Shown here piece by piece: positions 5,733 through 7,704 of a stretch of DNA of 7,704 bases. The notes under the pieces are model-generated. The model searched no databases. It was not told the DNA's origin and saw only the letters and a list, made by a program, of their open reading frames with translations. How positions within the stretch are numbered: the first letter of the stretch is position 1; every line of letters begins with the position of its first letter. The stretch covers positions 1 to 7,704 of the forward strand of contig JAFMSB010000070.1 of the NCBI GenBank assembly GCA_017353815.1. The letters are read 5' to 3'. The position numbers were made by a program, and so were the translations under genes. This DNA is from Methylocapsa sp. (GTDB lineage: Bacteria; Pseudomonadota; Alphaproteobacteria; Rhizobiales; Beijerinckiaceae).

Positions 5733-7704
5733 TCAGATTTCCGCAGCTTGCGATGGGTCAATTGCCGAATAAACAACCGGCGCGGCTGTTTGCGGGGCAA
5801 AAAGTACAGGCCACCAAAACGGATGGCCGCCCCAACCATTGTCCTTTGCTCCCGTATTTCGAAATAGAAAAAGAATGGGCATTGTCCGTGCAAATGCCTC
5901 AGCAACATCCCTTTGTTGTTTCGTGTCTGGCGCGTTCTGAAATCGGCCACTTGGGCGGATCCGACCGGTCTTTCGGTCAGTTAACGCCAACACCAACGCC
6001 AGATCTCGCTCTGCAACATTCGGGTTCGTCCGTGCGAAGAAATCTATAGCAGCATGAAAGGCGTTCCAATCCCAATTGGTTTCTTCGATGTCGATAGTCT
6101 CGGCGATTTTTGCTACAATCTCATGGAGCTTAGGGATCGGTGCCGCCACGGGGATCTCCACGTCACGCCAATCAGCCGGGATCATCGCATCAATTCCATT
6201 CACAACCCGCTCAATCTTGCTTTTTGCTCCCGATTGAAAGCCGACAGGTAGGAGCCGACCGCCAGGACGGACCGCGATAAGGTCCGATAACATGACTTTG
6301 CTCGGCGCACAGGGCGTGATGGTACGACGCTCATCCAATCTGACGAATGCCACTCCGCGATCGTAAGCACCTTTCTCAAATGCCTCGCGAAGTGCAACTT
6401 CCAGCTCATGAATTCGATTGAGACGATCATAAACGGCGCGTGACGTGAAGAACCGTGTTACAGCTAAGTCACGCCGGTCTCGAGCACCATACATGCGGGA
6501 ATGCTGCAGTACTGTGTCGGCCTGCATTCTTCTGGGATTTCGACCATAGTAAAAGGAAATTAGGTGTGGGATTGTGATACCCCGATCAAGGATGCTGCCG
6601 CCTATAAAAATGTTGCCGGACGCCCTTAACTTTAGCTCAGCTGTTTCTCGGTCAAGCAACGGCCTCAAATCGACGTCCGAATTGACTCGTTCAGGATGGA
6701 CCTCTTCCTCGCGTAGGATTTTGGCGAACAGGTCGTAAGTCTCACATGGACTTGGCAAGTTGCCGCTATCAGCAAGCACTGACCGCTTTAGGTCATCAAG
6801 AGCTTCACCAAAAAGGCCGTGAAGACGGGCGTCATCCTGCTCGGCTGATACCCTAAAAAGTTCTAGCAAACGGGTGACGATGTCCCATTGCCATTCGTGC
6901 GCCTGCTTCTGCGTGTCATTGTGAATGACCATGGCATACTTCTTGGGCGTTAATTCTGCCTCCGTTTGCTGCCATCGTCGTATAGCAACTGCGAGAATAA
7001 AAGTCACCAATGCGCGACGGAGAACTCTGATATTATCGGACGTGAAGAGGCGATCTTTTCTTACAGTCCTTCCATCACTGGTACGAAGGGCATCCTGTTC
7101 TGCCAATGGTACCTCGACGTAGAGATAGCTTCGCGGGTCATTATCATCATAGTCACCAAAATAATCATCGCCACCCACATAGCGGCTATGGATCGGAAGC
7201 AGCTCCGTAAATGCGGGTCGTTTCGGGTGAAAAATGTAATTTGTACCTCGGTTTTTGTCATAATTCGCAGGCTGAAGATACAGTGAGTAGGGCGTCGCCG
7301 TTACCAGGAGAAAGGAGATCGCGCGAACCATTGTGCGTAAATCGTCCATCTGCTGCGCAATTCGGCCTTGCTCAATTTCCTCACTTCCCTTCTTTTTGAC
7401 AAAGCGGACACTCGCCATGTCTGCCTCGTCGTCCACTAATAAAAGCTTCGTGTCTTTTAGTTCAGGATACTTCTTGTCGAAAAAGTTCAGCACCCTTTCC
7501 AGATTCTTGACCTGTTTTTTGGCAACAATGACCATTTTTCGACGTAGTTCAGATCTCGTCAGCCTGTCGGGCATTTCCATGACGTCAAATACAATGACTT
7601 CATCTCCCTCGACGAAGGTCTTGTAATCGTGGCCAATACGCTTCACCGTCTGGTCCGAAAGCGTCACGGTTCCTTTTGTGAGCACGACCGCGACATCAAA
7701 GCCG
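5733..7704 (-). CDS. Z1-domain superfamily 2 helicase/ATPase, C-terminal part, cut by right window edge
   Basis: The frame is open to the edge, so the visible 656 residues are the C-terminal portion; the internal GTG at 7685 is not the start. Known Z1 proteins are helicase-like ATPases of restriction systems that also encode a cytosine methyltransferase, a MORC/GHKL ATPase, a PD-(D/E)XK protein and often Vsr. Visible motifs are LLLVDDEAD (87-95), the Walker B/motif II, and FLLVTATPYSLYL (131-143), motif III. The Z1 core is FIGGSILDRGITIPHLISFY (366-385) with VLQHSRMYGARDRRDLAVTRF (from about 398), where R402, R406 and R410 lie in the motif VI region. A C-terminal GWGGHPFWWPVLFAP ends near the usual terminus. 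The Walker A is outside the window. The gene is more AT-rich than the central block, consistent with horizontal acquisition. It ends at TGA 5735-5733, 31 bases before the vsr remnant on the same strand, where a PD-(D/E)XK gene would be usual. Confidence 0.88.
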   Translation of the reverse strand, partial: GFDVAVVLTKGTVTLSDQTVKRIGHDYKTFVEGDEVIVFDVMEMPDRLTRSELRRKMVIVAKKQVKNLERVLNFFDKKYPELKDTKLLLVDDEADMASVRFVKKKGSEEIEQGRIAQQMDDLRTMVRAISFLLVTATPYSLYLQPANYDKNRGTNYIFHPKRPAFTELLPIHSRYVGGDDYFGDYDDNDPRSYLYVEVPLAEQDALRTSDGRTVRKDRLFTSDNIRVLRRALVTFILAVAIRRWQQTEAELTPKKYAMVIHNDTQKQAHEWQWDIVTRLLELFRVSAEQDDARLHGLFGEALDDLKRSVLADSGNLPSPCETYDLFAKILREEEVHPERVNSDVDLRPLLDRETAELKLRASGNIFIGGSILDRGITIPHLISFYYGRNPRRMQADTVLQHSRMYGARDRRDLAVTRFFTSRAVYDRLNRIHELEVALREAFEKGAYDRGVAFVRLDERRTITPCAPSKVMLSDLIAVRPGGRLLPVGFQSGAKSKIERVVNGIDAMIPADWRDVEIPVAAPIPKLHEIVAKIAETIDIEETNWDWNAFHAAIDFFARTNPNVAERDLALVLALTDRKTGRIRPSGRFQNAPDTKQQRDVAEAFARTMPILFLFRNTGAKDNGWGGHPFWWPVLFAPQTAAPVVYSAIDPSQAAEI

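Overview
The window looks like a piece of an alphaproteobacterial chromosome, probably Hyphomicrobiales (Rhizobiales) and perhaps Beijerinckiaceae/Methylocystaceae-like. The basis is the GC-rich codon use of the central genes and the close fit of the ketol-acid reductoisomerase to the short class I enzymes of that group. The genus is inference. The central block (about 1,240-5,700) is GC-rich; both flanks are visibly more AT-rich and carry anti-phage or restriction-type genes.

Layout. (1) 1-959, minus: 5' part of an anti-phage dCTP deaminase (AvcD/DcdV family), starting at a GTG and running off the left edge before its zinc catalytic motifs. (2) 960-1020: AT-rich divergent promoter region. 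(3) 1021-1231, plus: a small unknown gene whose 60-codon frame is broken by one in-frame TAA, followed by an 11-codon start of a second gene behind a strong Shine-Dalgarno; this looks like the worn edge of an accessory island. (4) 1204-1423: no clear gene. (5) 1424-5184, plus: three intact housekeeping-type genes, a PfkB-family (adenosine-type) kinase, a Rieske-plus-FAD oxidoreductase and ilvC. (6) 5185-5404: intergenic, with a perfect consensus parS (ParB-binding) palindrome at 5223-5246 and a hairpin that may terminate transcription. (7) 5405-5701, minus: remnant of a Vsr mismatch endonuclease that has lost its N-terminus. (8) 5733-7704, minus: the C-terminal 656 residues of a Z1-domain superfamily 2 helicase, running off the right edge.

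How it fits together. The middle is an ordinary metabolic segment. The parS site suggests it may lie in the origin-proximal part of a replicon. On each side the composition changes where a defence-type gene begins, and each border has a damaged gene: the interrupted small ORFs on the left and the truncated vsr on the right. Z1 helicases and Vsr-like nucleases are known partners in restriction systems built around a cytosine methyltransferase and a MORC/GHKL ATPase. Here a direct Z1-vsr junction, with the usual downstream nuclease genes absent, points to a deletion or insertion scar. No wholly new system can be demonstrated from this window. The best leads are the small gene divergent from avcD, the vsr/Z1 junction, and defence genes lying close to a parS site.
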